Positions 26,848 through 34,854 of a stretch of 34,854 bases of DNA are shown piece after piece. The stretch lies in assembly GCF_019083995.1 (NCBI RefSeq), contig NZ_JAHRCU010000032.1:1-34854 (forward strand). Reading direction: 5' to 3'. The DNA comes from Roseococcus sp. SDR (lineage in GTDB: Bacteria; Pseudomonadota; Alphaproteobacteria; Acetobacterales; Acetobacteraceae). Position 1 is the first letter of the stretch. Each line of letters opens with the position of its first letter. The translations under genes and the position numbers were made by a program. Below the pieces are notes generated by a model, which saw only the letters and a list, made by a program, of their open reading frames with translations, had not been told where the DNA came from and made no database searches.

Positions 26848-27023
26848 GAGCTGTGGATTCTCTCCGGGCGCCGCCGTCGGAAGGGGCGGCTTTGGGCCTG
26901 TGACAGGTAAGGTCCCCCTGCCCCCGGGTCAACGTGCCACCGCGTCAAGCCGGTGGGGGCGCCCGGGTTGTGAGGGGGGCGGGCATCGGCCATTGTCGCC
27001 CGGATCGTGATGGATTCCCGCCA

Positions 27024-28013
27024 ATGTCCCGCTTTTCCCTTCCCCTCGCCCTGATCCTGGCTGCCGGCCCCGCCCTGGCCCAGGCGCCGGCGCCCGCGAC
27101 CCCGCCTGCCGCCGCCCCTGGCCCCGCCTCGGCCCCTGGGGCCGCCCCTGGGGCCGAGGACAGCAACCCCGTCCTCGCCCGCGTGAACGGCCAGGACATC
27201 CGGCTGGATGAGGTGATCGCGACCGCCGCCGAGGCGATGCCGGCCGAGCTGCGCAACGTCCCGCCCGCCCTGCTGCGCAGCATGCTGCCCCCCCAGGTCT
27301 TCGAGCAGCTGCTGGACCGCGCCATCACCGACCGCGCCATGGTCGCCGCCGCCCGCGCCGCCAACCTGGACCAGGACCCCGAGATCCGTCGCCGCGTCCG
27401 CCTCGCCGAGGAGAATGAGCTGCGCGACGCCCTGCTCCGCCGCGAGGTCCTGCCCCGCGTGACCGATGACCTGCTGCGCGCCCGCTACGAGCGCGACGCC
27501 GCCAACCGCTCGGCCGAGCAGGAGGTCCGCGCCCGTCACATCCTGGTGGCGAACGAGGCCGATGCCCGCGCCATCCTGCAGGAAATCCAGCGCGGCGCGA
27601 ATTTCGAGGAAGTGGCACGCCGCCGCTCGACCGACCCCGCGGCGCGCAACGGCGGGGATCTCGGCTTCTTCCGCCAGGGGGACATGGTGCCCGAATTCGC
27701 CGCCGCCGCCTTCGCGCTGCAGCCCGGCCAGGTCAGCCCCGCGCCGGTCCGCACCCAGTTCGGCTGGCACGTGATCAAGGTGGAGGAGCGCCGGACCTCC
27801 GCCGGCCCGAGCTTCGAGGACAGCCGCGACACGCTGCGTCAGGCGCTGATCGAGGAGGAGGTGCTGGCCGCCGTGCAGCGCATCCGCGCCGCCACCCGCA
27901 TCGAGCGCGTGGAGCCGCCGGCCCCGCCCGCCCCCGCCATCCAGGCCGAGCCGCCGGCCCCCGCCCGGCCCGCCGCCCCCGCCCCTGCTTCGCCCCCTGG
28001 TCAACGGAGATAA
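27024..28013 (+). CDS. Periplasmic parvulin-type peptidyl-prolyl isomerase
   Basis: This is a 329-residue PpiC/SurA-like PPIase that helps exported proteins fold. A signal peptide (1-20, ending ALAQ) is followed by a Pro/Ala-rich spacer (21-43), a helical SurA-type N domain (about 46-160), and a rotamase domain (168-256) with VRARHILV, NGGDLGFFRQGDMVPEF and QFGWHVIKVEER. The tail (297-329) is again Pro/Ala-rich. The ATG at 27024 is chosen because it begins the signal peptide; the frame is open earlier and no clear ribosome site is seen. The neighbouring secA, and argJ three bases downstream, form an arrangement I associate with Rhodospirillales. Confidence 0.92.
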   Translation: MSRFSLPLALILAAGPALAQAPAPATPPAAAPGPASAPGAAPGAEDSNPVLARVNGQDIRLDEVIATAAEAMPAELRNVPPALLRSMLPPQVFEQLLDRAITDRAMVAAARAANLDQDPEIRRRVRLAEENELRDALLRREVLPRVTDDLLRARYERDAANRSAEQEVRARHILVANEADARAILQEIQRGANFEEVARRRSTDPAARNGGDLGFFRQGDMVPEFAAAAFALQPGQVSPAPVRTQFGWHVIKVEERRTSAGPSFEDSRDTLRQALIEEEVLAAVQRIRAATRIERVEPPAPPAPAIQAEPPAPARPAAPAPASPPGQRR

Positions 28014-28016
28014 GTC

Positions 28017-29246
28017 ATGACGGGCCCTGTTTCGCCCCTCGCCTTGCCCCTGCCGGAGATGCCGGCCATCGCCGGCGCCGAATGCGCCAGCATCGCCGCC
28101 GGCATCCGCTACAAGTCGCGCGAGGACATGACGGTCTTCCGCTTCGCCCCGGGCACCACGGTGGCGGGCGTCTTCACCATGAACAAATGCCCCGGCGCCC
28201 CGGTGGACTGGTGCCGCGCCGCGCTGAAGGGCGGCAAGGCGCGCGCCTTGGTGGTCAATGCCGGCAACAGCAACGTCTTCACCGGCAAGGCTGGCCGCGA
28301 GACCTGCGAGCGCACGGCGAAGGAAGCCGCCGCGCTGATCGGCTGCAAGCCGCGCGAGGTCTTCATCGCCTCCACCGGCGTCATCGGCGAGCGCCTGCCG
28401 ACCGACGTGCTGCTGGCCGCCCTGCCCGGCGCCGTGGCGAAGCTCACCGCCGATTCCTGGCAGGGGGCCGCCCGCGCCATCATGACGACCGACACCTTCC
28501 CCAAGGGTGCCACCCGCACGGCGAAGATCGGCGACGCGACGGTGACGATCTGCGGCATCGCCAAGGGCAGCGGCATGATCGCGCCCGACATGGCGACCAT
28601 GCTCTCCTTCATCGCCACCGATGCGAAGATCCCGGCCGAGGCGCTGCAGAAGCTGCTCTCCAAGGGCAATGCGAAGACCTTCAACTGCGTGACGGTGGAT
28701 AGCGACACCAGCACCTCCGACACGGTGCTGCTGTTTGCCACCGGCCAGGCGAAGCATCCGCGCGTGCCGGCGGAAGGCGGCGCGATGCTCAAGGATTTCG
28801 CCCGCGCCCTGGAGGAGGTTCTGCATGACCTGGCCCTCATGGTGGCGCGGGACGGCGAGGGCGCGCAGAAGCTCATCACGATCGACGTGACCGGCGCGGT
28901 CTCCGCGAAGTCGGCGCATCGCGTCGCCATGGCCATCGCCAATTCGCCGCTGGTGAAGACCGCGGTGGCGGGCGAGGACGCGAATTGGGGCCGCATCGTC
29001 ATGGCGGTCGGCAAGGCGGGCGAGCCCGCGGATCGCGACAAGCTCTCCATCGCCGTGGGCGGCGTCTGGATGGCGCGCGAGGGCGGCGTGATCCCGGATT
29101 ATGACGAGGCGCCGGTGGTGGCCCATATGAAGGGCCGGGACGTGCAGATCACCGTGGATCTCGGCCTCGGGCGCGGCAAGGCGCGCGTCTGGACCTGCGA
29201 TCTCACGCATGGATACATCGATATCAATGGCAGCTACCGAAGCTGA
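28017..29246 (+). CDS. argJ: Bifunctional ornithine acetyltransferase / N-acetylglutamate synthase
   Basis: ArgJ transfers acetyl from N-acetylornithine to glutamate, and in bifunctional forms also uses acetyl-CoA, recycling the acetyl group in arginine synthesis. The 409-residue precursor self-cleaves at ATML: Thr194 in GMIAPDMATMLSF becomes the N-terminal nucleophile of the beta chain. Also seen are NAGNSNVFTG, ASTGVIGERLP for the oxyanion hole, and VAGEDANWGRI. A GGAGATA site precedes the ATG at 28017. Its stop overlaps the start of the GNAT-Nudix fusion, so the two are probably coupled. Whether it is mono- or bifunctional cannot be told from sequence alone. Confidence 0.96.
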   Translation: MTGPVSPLALPLPEMPAIAGAECASIAAGIRYKSREDMTVFRFAPGTTVAGVFTMNKCPGAPVDWCRAALKGGKARALVVNAGNSNVFTGKAGRETCERTAKEAAALIGCKPREVFIASTGVIGERLPTDVLLAALPGAVAKLTADSWQGAARAIMTTDTFPKGATRTAKIGDATVTICGIAKGSGMIAPDMATMLSFIATDAKIPAEALQKLLSKGNAKTFNCVTVDSDTSTSDTVLLFATGQAKHPRVPAEGGAMLKDFARALEEVLHDLALMVARDGEGAQKLITIDVTGAVSAKSAHRVAMAIANSPLVKTAVAGEDANWGRIVMAVGKAGEPADRDKLSIAVGGVWMAREGGVIPDYDEAPVVAHMKGRDVQITVDLGLGRGKARVWTCDLTHGYIDINGSYRS

Positions 29247-30171
29247 GCTTCCCATCGCCACGGCGCGGCTCGTGCTGCGCCGCCTGGTGCCGGCGGATGC
29301 GCCCGCCGTCACCCGGCTGGTGAATGACTATTCCGTCGCCGGGAACCTCGCCCGCGTGCCCTTCCCCTACCGGGAGGAGCTGGCGCGCGAATGGATCGCC
29401 TCGGCGGGGGAGCAGATCGATTCCGGGGATGCCTATCACCTGGCCATCACGCAGGATGGCGCGCTGGTGGGCTGCATCGGCCTCACGCTCAAGCGCGGCG
29501 CGCTGCCGGAGCTGGGCTACTGGATCGGGCGGAAATTCTGGGGGCGCGGCCTGGCGCGCGAGGCGGGGCAGGGGCTGCTGGCCTGGGCCGAGCAGCATCT
29601 GGGCATCGCCGAGGTGGAAGCCAGCGCGCTCAGCGACAACCTCGCCTCGCAGGCCGTGCTGAAGCATCTGGGCTTCGTGCAGGAGGGCACGGGCATGCAG
29701 CCCTTCCTCTCGCGCAACCGCGCCATGCCGGTGGTTCTGTTCCGCCGCGCCCGCGCGCCCGCACCGCCGCCCAAGCCCATCCTGCTCGTCGTCGCCTGCG
29801 CGCTCTTGGACAGCGAGGGGCGCATCCTGCTGGCGCAGCGGCCGGAGGGGAAATCCATGGCGGGCCTTTGGGAATTCCCCGGCGGCAAGCTGGATGAGGG
29901 CGAGACGCCCGAGGCCGCCCTGATCCGCGAGCTGCGCGAGGAACTCGGGATCGAGACGCAGGAGGCCTGCCTCTCGCCGCTCTTCTTCGCGAGCCATTCC
30001 TACGCGAATTTCCACCTGCTCATGCCGCTCTACATCTGCCGCAAATGGCAGGGGCGGGCGGTGGCGCGCGAGGGGCAGAACCTCGCCTGGGTGCGGCCCG
30101 ACAAGCTGCGCGACTACCCGATGCCGCCGGCGGACGTGCCGCTGGTGGCGCTGCTGCGCGATTTCCTCTGA
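29227..30171 (+). CDS. GNAT acetyltransferase fused to MutT-type Nudix hydrolase
   Basis: This is a single 314-residue protein with two enzymes. Residues 8-175 are a RimJ/RimL-like GNAT domain (TARLVLRRLVPADAPAV; acetyl-CoA region YWIGRKFWGRGLAREAGQ, 99-115). A Pro-rich joint (177-184) leads to a Nudix domain (186-314) with a perfect Nudix box: G220, E226, R234, E235, E238, E239, G241, and the MutT-like GLWEFPGGK before it. The Nudix part resembles 8-oxo-dGTP diphosphatase, which cleans the nucleotide pool. The substrate of the GNAT part is unknown. ATG 29227 overlaps the argJ end by 20 bases; ATG 29209 is an alternative. No stop or frameshift separates the halves. Confidence 0.9.
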   Translation: MAATEAELPIATARLVLRRLVPADAPAVTRLVNDYSVAGNLARVPFPYREELAREWIASAGEQIDSGDAYHLAITQDGALVGCIGLTLKRGALPELGYWIGRKFWGRGLAREAGQGLLAWAEQHLGIAEVEASALSDNLASQAVLKHLGFVQEGTGMQPFLSRNRAMPVVLFRRARAPAPPPKPILLVVACALLDSEGRILLAQRPEGKSMAGLWEFPGGKLDEGETPEAALIRELREELGIETQEACLSPLFFASHSYANFHLLMPLYICRKWQGRAVAREGQNLAWVRPDKLRDYPMPPADVPLVALLRDFL

Positions 30172-30187
30172 CGGACGAGGTGCCCTG

Positions 30188-30973
30188 ATGGCCAATCCCA
30201 TCGCCTGCCTGCTGATCATCGGCAACGAGGTGCTCTCGGGCCGCACGCGCGACGCGAACCTGCAATTCCTCGCGACACGTCTGGGCGAACTCGGCATCCC
30301 GCTGCGCGAGGTGCGCGTCATCCCCGACGTGCCGGAGACGATCATCGCCACCGTGAACGAGGTGCGGGCGAAGCACGACCACGTCTTCACCACGGGCGGC
30401 ATCGGGCCGACGCATGACGACATCACCAGCGAATGCGTGGCCAAGGCCTTCGGCGTGCCCTGGGTGGTGCATGAGGAGACGCGCGCGCTGATGGCCGAGG
30501 ATTACGCCCGCCGCGACCCGCCGGTGGAGATGAACGCGGCGCGTCTGCGCATGGCGACCCTGCCGCTGGGTGCGACGCCGATCCGTTGCGCCATGACCTC
30601 CGCACCCGGCTTCACCATGGGCAATGTGCATGTGATGGCGGGCGTGCCGCGCATCATGCAATCCATGTTCGAGGCGCTGGCCCCTTCGCTGACCGGCGGC
30701 GTGCCGGTGGTGCAGCGCGCCGTGCATGCGCTGGGCGTCTTCGAGGGCAATATCGCCGAGGCGCTGGAGGCGATCCAGAAGCGCCACCCCGACCTCGACA
30801 TCGGCAGCTACCCCTTCTACCGCCCGATGCCGGGCAGCACGGGCTTCCCGGGTGGCGGCGTGGCACTGGTCTCGAAGGGCGTCTCGCTGGCCGAGGTGGA
30901 GCAGGCGACGGCCGAGATTACGGCAATGCTGACGGCGATGGGCGCCACGCCCATCCAGGGCGAGCCGGCCTGA
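30188..30973 (+). CDS. CinA-type molybdopterin-binding domain protein
   Basis: This 261-residue protein consists of the MoCF/CinA N-terminal domain: IGNEVLSGRTRDAN (12-25), VFTTGGIGPTHDDIT (66-80), and VHVMAGVPRIM. It lacks the C-terminal nicotinamide-nucleotide amidase domain of full-length CinA (about 400 residues), a short form often seen in alphaproteobacteria. In full CinA the N domain acts as an ADP-ribose or NMN-related pyrophosphatase; a similar nucleotide hydrolase role is likely. It follows the GNAT-Nudix gene by 16 bases, so it belongs to the same transcript. Confidence 0.85.
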   Translation: MANPIACLLIIGNEVLSGRTRDANLQFLATRLGELGIPLREVRVIPDVPETIIATVNEVRAKHDHVFTTGGIGPTHDDITSECVAKAFGVPWVVHEETRALMAEDYARRDPPVEMNAARLRMATLPLGATPIRCAMTSAPGFTMGNVHVMAGVPRIMQSMFEALAPSLTGGVPVVQRAVHALGVFEGNIAEALEAIQKRHPDLDIGSYPFYRPMPGSTGFPGGGVALVSKGVSLAEVEQATAEITAMLTAMGATPIQGEPA

Positions 30974-30988
30974 ACCAGAGCGCGGTCG

Positions 30989-31951
30989 CTACTCGATCCG
31001 CGCCAGCCGCACCGCGGTATGGCCGGGCGAGGTGATCAGGCTCGGCATCACCAGCATGCAGTCATCATGCGGCGTGCGGATCGCGCGCTCGCCATCCTGC
31101 GCGATGATCGTGCCGCGGCGGGGCACCACCGTGCCGCCGCGCCAGGGCTGGGTGAAGGTGAAATCCGCCGTCTCCGCCGCGATGGTCTCCGTCACCAGCG
31201 CGAGGCGCGGGCGTGGCAGCGCAGGCACCGGGCCAGGCACCAGGCCGAGCAGGGCCAGCAGGCGCCGCGTCGCGGCCTCCATGCGCTGCACCGTCTCCGC
31301 CTCCCAATGCCAGCCGGCCTCGAGCAGCACGGAGCGTCGCCCGCTGCCGGGGACGGCGAAGAGGCCGTAGTCGATCAGCCGCCGCCCGGTCTGGTGGCCG
31401 TGATCCGCCACCACCAGCGCGGGCTCGGCCAGCTCCATCGCGAGCCGCACGGAATCCTGCGGCCCGCCCACCAGGAAGAGCGGGTCCGACGGCCAGAGCA
31501 TCGAATGCAGATCGAGGATGACATCGGCGCTGTCCAGCACCGGGCGCAGCGCGCGGGCGCGGCGCAGCTCGGCTGAGCGGCGCGGGCCCTCCAGCGTCGC
31601 CATGTCCCAGAGGCGATTCAGATCCTCCTCCAGGAAGCGCGAGGCGGTCGGGTCCTCCGGCTCGAAGCGGGAGAAGGCATCGAGATTGGCGAAGATGAGC
31701 GTGAGGCGCCCGCGCAGCGGCCGCAGCCCCTCGCGCAGCAGGCGGTCGAGCAGGATGGCCCCGGCGAATTCATTGCCATGGGTGAGCGCCACGATGCAGC
31801 AATGGGCACCCGCCATGCCGCTGTCGAAGGTCCAGACACCAGGCAGGCTGTTGCCGGCGCGCCAGCGGGCGATATCGGGTGGCTGGAGGCGGGCGGTCGC
31901 GCGGGGCGCTTCCAGCAGTTCCGCCAGGGCAGGCGGCCACTTCATTCTCAT
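30989..31951 (-). CDS. AstE/aspartoacylase-family zinc carboxypeptidase-like hydrolase
   Basis: This is a 320-residue M14-type zinc enzyme of the succinylglutamate desuccinylase/aspartoacylase group, which hydrolyses N-acyl amino acids. Zinc ligands are H58 and E61 in LTHGNEF and H149 in LDLHSM. DLNRLW (110-115) gives the substrate-binding Arg, and VLLEAGWHW supplies the likely general base Glu. The C-terminal 80 residues are beta-rich as in aspartoacylase. The ATG at 31951 overlaps the deacylase stop by 4 bases (ATGA), so it is coupled to the ArgE-like gene upstream. The substrate is unknown; no other arginine-succinyltransferase gene is present, which speaks against the AST pathway. Confidence 0.82.
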   Translation of the reverse strand: MRMKWPPALAELLEAPRATARLQPPDIARWRAGNSLPGVWTFDSGMAGAHCCIVALTHGNEFAGAILLDRLLREGLRPLRGRLTLIFANLDAFSRFEPEDPTASRFLEEDLNRLWDMATLEGPRRSAELRRARALRPVLDSADVILDLHSMLWPSDPLFLVGGPQDSVRLAMELAEPALVVADHGHQTGRRLIDYGLFAVPGSGRRSVLLEAGWHWEAETVQRMEAATRRLLALLGLVPGPVPALPRPRLALVTETIAAETADFTFTQPWRGGTVVPRRGTIIAQDGERAIRTPHDDCMLVMPSLITSPGHTAVRLARIE

Positions 31952-33111
31952 GCGGCGCGCCTCGATTGCCGCTCGATCAGGCGGCCCAGGAAGTCGCAGC
32001 AGGCCAGCAGTTGAGTGGTGGTGATGAATTCCTCCGGCTGGTGCGCCTGGGCGATGTCGCCCGGCCCGCAGACGATCGCGGGGATGCCGGCCTCCTGGTA
32101 GTAGCCGGCCTCGGTCCCGTAGCTGACGAAGCCGGCGCGGTTGCTGCCCGAGGCGCGCTGCGCCAGCAGCACCAGCGGGTCATTCTCCGGCAGGCCGAGC
32201 GGCGGGGCATTGGCGCGCACGCGCAGTTCCATCGCTGCGCCGGGATAGACGGCGCGCATCTCGGGCAGGATCGCGCTCTCCACATGGGCCACGAAGCGGC
32301 TCAGGATCTCAGGCGCGGAATCGCCGGGCACGCTGCGGATCTCGAAGGTGAATTCCGCGCGGTCGGGCACGATGTTCAGCACCGTGCCACTGTGGAAGGT
32401 GCCGGCATGGAGGGTGGTCCAGGGCGGCTCGAACCCCTCCACGCGGCGTCCCTCGCGCGCGAATTTCCGCGCCTCCGCCTTCAGCCAGGCGATGGCCTCG
32501 GCGGCCGCCATCAGGGCGTTCACCGTCTCATGCGCGCGCGACGAATGGCCGGAGAGGCCGGTGAAGACCACGTCCCAGCTCGCATAGCCCTTGTGCGCAA
32601 TGACGGGCGCCATGTTCGTCGGTTCGCCCACCACGCAGACGGCGGGCGGCGGCGCATCGCGACCCAGAACGGGCATGAGGCGCGCGGCGCCCCGGAAGCT
32701 CGTCTCCTCGTCATGGGTGAGGCAGATGTGGAAGGGGCGGTCGAGGGGGGCGGCCACCATCTCCGGCAGCATGGCCAGGATGCAGGCGACGAAGCCCTTC
32801 ATGTCCGTGCTGCCGCGGCCGATGAGCTTCTCGCCCTCGGCCCGCAGCGTGAAGGGATCGGCCTTCCAGGCCTGGCCCTCCACCGGCACGCAATCCACAT
32901 GGGCGGAGAGCGCGATGCCGCCCGCCACATGCGGCCCGATGATCGCGTGCAGGTTCGCCTTGCCGTCCTCGACCATCACGGCCGATTCGACGCCATGCGT
33001 CGCCAGTTCCGCCCGCACGAACTCGATCAGCGGGAGATTGCTGCGCGCGCTTGTCGTGTCGAAGGCCACGAGCTTCGCCAGCAGGTCCTGGATTCGGGCG
33101 ATTGACGACAT
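31948..33111 (-). CDS. M20-family acetylornithine deacetylase-like enzyme
   Basis: This is a 387-residue M20 dizinc amidohydrolase resembling ArgE. Metal and catalytic residues are H71 and D73 (SAHVDCVP), D103 (GRGSTDMKG), E135 and E136 (THDEETS), E163 (VGEPTNM), and a late His in AQAHQPEEF. The dimerisation lid starts with GLSGHSSRAHETVNA. Because argJ already recycles the acetyl group in this genome, a second, linear-pathway ArgE is not needed, so a catabolic deacylase is more likely. It is coupled to the AstE-like gene and divergent from the M81 gene. ATG 33111 is chosen over 33147 because the family starts close to the IQDLLAKLVAFDTTS helix. Confidence 0.85.
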   Translation of the reverse strand: MSSIARIQDLLAKLVAFDTTSARSNLPLIEFVRAELATHGVESAVMVEDGKANLHAIIGPHVAGGIALSAHVDCVPVEGQAWKADPFTLRAEGEKLIGRGSTDMKGFVACILAMLPEMVAAPLDRPFHICLTHDEETSFRGAARLMPVLGRDAPPPAVCVVGEPTNMAPVIAHKGYASWDVVFTGLSGHSSRAHETVNALMAAAEAIAWLKAEARKFAREGRRVEGFEPPWTTLHAGTFHSGTVLNIVPDRAEFTFEIRSVPGDSAPEILSRFVAHVESAILPEMRAVYPGAAMELRVRANAPPLGLPENDPLVLLAQRASGSNRAGFVSYGTEAGYYQEAGIPAIVCGPGDIAQAHQPEEFITTTQLLACCDFLGRLIERQSRRAA

Positions 33112-33161
33112 GCGCCGCAGCTTATCCACTCGGCGGCCTGCGTCCATCGGGGGGTCCTGTC

Positions 33162-34694
33162 ATGTCGCTACGCATCGCCATCCTGGGTCTCCATCTGGAG
33201 GCCAATGCCTTCGCGCCCCCCACCTTGCGCGTGGATTTCGAGCGCCAATGCCTGGCCCGGGGGGAGGAGATCACCCGCCTCGCCCGTGCCCCCAACCCGC
33301 CTTTGCCGGCCGAGATCCCGGGCTTCTATGCCCGCATGGATGCGACCGGGCCATGGACGCCCTGCCCTATCCTGATGGCGGCCGCGCCCCCGGGCGGACC
33401 GATCGAGCAATCCGTCTTCCTGGACTTCCTGGACGAGATGCAGCGCGGCCTGGCCGCCGCTCTGCCGGTGGATGGCGTCTATGTCGCGAGCCATGGCGCG
33501 AGCAGCGCGACGGGCGATGAGGACAGTGACGGCACGCTGCTGGCGATGATCCGCCGCCTGGTCGGGCCGCGCGTGCCCATCGTGGTGACGCATGACCTGC
33601 ATTGCAATGTCAGCGAGCGGATGATCGAGCAGCTGGATTGCTTCATCGCCTATCGCACCAACCCGCATGTGGACATGGCGGCGCGCGCGGCCGAGGCCGC
33701 CGATGCGATGCGCGAATTGCTGGCCGGCCAGAAGACCGCCCGCGCCTTCCTCCGCCTGCCGCTGACGCCGCCTTCCGTCACGCTGCTGACGGCCGAAGGC
33801 CCCTATGCCGACCTGGTGCGCGATGCCGAGGCGATCATGGCGAGCGACCCCGCCATCCTGAATGCCAGCGTGACCGGCGGCTTCACCTTCAGCGACCTGC
33901 CCAAATGCGGCATCACCGTCACCGTCACCGCGCGCAACGCGGACATGGGTGCCGCGAAGCGCGCCTGCGCGCAGCTCGCCCGCCGCGGCTGGGCGGAGCG
34001 TGCGCGCCACACGCGGCGGCTGCTCTCCATTCCTGAAGCCACCGAATTGGCGCTGAAGGCCGGGCGTGGCGAGGTGGAGCCGGTGATCTATTCCGATGCG
34101 GGCGACAATCCCGGCGGCGGCGGGCGCGGCAGCACCAGCTATACGCTCCGCGCGCTGCATGAGGCGCGCGTGCCCGGCGTGGTGCTCGGTCTCTTCGTGG
34201 ACCCGGCGCTGGCCGCCGAGGCGCATGCGCTGGGCGAGGGCGCGCATTTCCACGCCGTCTTCAACCGCGTGGAATCCGAGTTCTCGAAGCGCTTCGAATC
34301 CGGCGCGCGCATCCTGAAGCTGACGGATGGCGAGGGCGTGGGGCGACGCGGCACGATGAAGGGCCGGACCTTCCAGCTTGGCCCCACCGCGCTGCTGGAG
34401 CTGGATGATTCCGGCATGAAAATCGTCGTCATCAGCCTGCGCCGGCAATGCCATGAGCCGCGCACGCTGGAGATGCACGGCATCGACATCGCCGCCGCGC
34501 GCGTGGTGGTGGTGAAGAGCCGCGGCCATTTCCGCGCGGGCTTCGACGAGTTCTTCCCCGACGAGCGCATCCATGAGGTGGACAGCGCGGGCCTGACCAG
34601 CCCGGTGCTGAGCAACTTCAACTGGAAGCGCCTGCCGCGGCCGACTTGGCCGCTGGACCCGGAAGCGGTGTGGAACGACCCGGGCTGGAACTGA
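33162..34694 (+). CDS. M81-family metallopeptidase (MlrC-like)
   Basis: This 510-residue protein has the two-domain form of microcystinase C relatives: an M81 N-terminal domain (1-300) and an MlrC C-terminal domain (310-490). Likely metal-site residues are H11 (LHLEANAF), H111 (ASHGA), D145 and H147 (VTHDLHCNVS), and H169 (TNPHVDM). YSDAGDNPGGGGRGSTS is a conserved glycine-rich loop opening the second domain. MlrC hydrolyses short linear peptides, and members in heterotrophs often act on N-acyl or D-amino acid amides. It diverges from the ArgE-like gene across 50 bases, so a common substrate is plausible. A GGGGGG run sits ahead of the ATG at 33162. Confidence 0.88.
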   Translation: MSLRIAILGLHLEANAFAPPTLRVDFERQCLARGEEITRLARAPNPPLPAEIPGFYARMDATGPWTPCPILMAAAPPGGPIEQSVFLDFLDEMQRGLAAALPVDGVYVASHGASSATGDEDSDGTLLAMIRRLVGPRVPIVVTHDLHCNVSERMIEQLDCFIAYRTNPHVDMAARAAEAADAMRELLAGQKTARAFLRLPLTPPSVTLLTAEGPYADLVRDAEAIMASDPAILNASVTGGFTFSDLPKCGITVTVTARNADMGAAKRACAQLARRGWAERARHTRRLLSIPEATELALKAGRGEVEPVIYSDAGDNPGGGGRGSTSYTLRALHEARVPGVVLGLFVDPALAAEAHALGEGAHFHAVFNRVESEFSKRFESGARILKLTDGEGVGRRGTMKGRTFQLGPTALLELDDSGMKIVVISLRRQCHEPRTLEMHGIDIAAARVVVVKSRGHFRAGFDEFFPDERIHEVDSAGLTSPVLSNFNWKRLPRPTWPLDPEAVWNDPGWN

Positions 34695-34737
34695 AGAAAA
34701 ACAGGCCTCCGGCGGCTGGGGCCGAGAGGCCCTGTTC
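34693..34737 (-). terminator. Strong intrinsic terminator on the minus strand at the window edge
   Basis: Arms 34700-34713 and 34721-34736 pair over about 14 base pairs with two single-base bulges (34725, 34730), around a 7-base loop. Read on the minus strand the stem runs straight into TTTTTCTT. It therefore ends a minus-strand transcript coming from beyond the window, and its T-tract abuts the stop of the M81 gene. On the plus strand no T-tract follows. The rest of the window (34738-34854) holds a second small hairpin (34741-34767) and no gene I can support. Confidence 0.7.
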
Positions 34738-34854
34738 AGACCGGACACATCCCTGACGGATGTTCGGAGAGATGGTTGACGCTTTTGGGCGTGGTTTCTC
34801 GGGAGAGAGGCGATGCCCTGGAAGGCGTTATCAGTGCTGGACCATCGTCGAGAG

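Noticed and set aside
26793..29312. 839-codon minus-strand open frame opposite the parvulin and argJ
   Set aside because: Its Gly/Arg/His-rich sequence mirrors two certain genes and shows no motif.
31948..33111. Calling the M20 enzyme argE of arginine synthesis
   Set aside because: argJ in the same window makes a linear-pathway deacetylase unnecessary, and its partners are catabolic-type hydrolases, so the symbol is withheld.
34772..34854. Possible plus-strand gene start (ATG 34772 after GGAGAG) running off the window
   Set aside because: Only 27 codons are visible, without recognisable character, and the sequence lies just upstream of a minus-strand terminator, so a minus-strand transcript is likelier.

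Overview
The window is GC-rich and gene-dense, with translationally coupled genes on both strands. It reads as the chromosome of an alphaproteobacterium, most likely of the Acetobacteraceae/Rhodospirillales (Roseomonas-like). The grounds are a clearly recognisable ChvI response regulator near ATP-dependent pckA, the order ispH-thrB-rnhA, secA divergent from ppiC-argJ-nudix, and several Bug-type solute receptors. The assignment is inference from gene content; there is no rRNA in the window, and I see no tRNA, CRISPR array, insertion sequence or replication origin.

Layout. 1-3562: the tail of a TonB-like protein, then a late cobalamin operon on the minus strand (cobT-cobS-cobC-cobO). 3649-5552: a zinc-type alcohol dehydrogenase/quinone reductase family enzyme coupled to a lipid A-type acyltransferase. 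5575-10765: pckA, a HugZ/DUF2470 haem-related protein, an outer-membrane barrel, an AraC-GyrI regulator and chvI without an adjacent chvG. 10792-15387: a chemoreceptor, then a coupled trio (alpha/beta hydrolase, HAD phosphatase, small exported protein). 15438-19907: a catabolic/uptake cluster with two Bug receptors and two unrelated amidohydrolases. 19945-22969: rnhA-thrB-ispH and a divergent lipoprotein. 23106-24026: one AT-rich foreign-looking gene encoding a two-TM protein with a PD-(D/E)XK-like domain. 24115-30973: secA, a parvulin, argJ, a GNAT-Nudix fusion and a CinA-type protein. 30989-34694: an AstE-like zinc hydrolase coupled to an ArgE-like deacylase, divergent from an M81 (MlrC-like) metallopeptidase. 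The window ends at an intrinsic terminator serving an unseen minus-strand transcript.

How the parts fit. Most of the window is core metabolism (B12 assembly, gluconeogenesis, isoprenoid, threonine and arginine synthesis) and envelope function (secretion, PPIase, acyltransferase, TonB). Three blocks look accessory: the Bug/amidohydrolase cluster, the AstE/ArgE/M81 hydrolase cluster, and the low-GC membrane nuclease-like gene between the ispH locus and secA. The last is the best candidate for an undescribed function, possibly phage defence, but it stands alone and the claim rests on composition and motif only. No stretch longer than about 180 bases lacks a gene.
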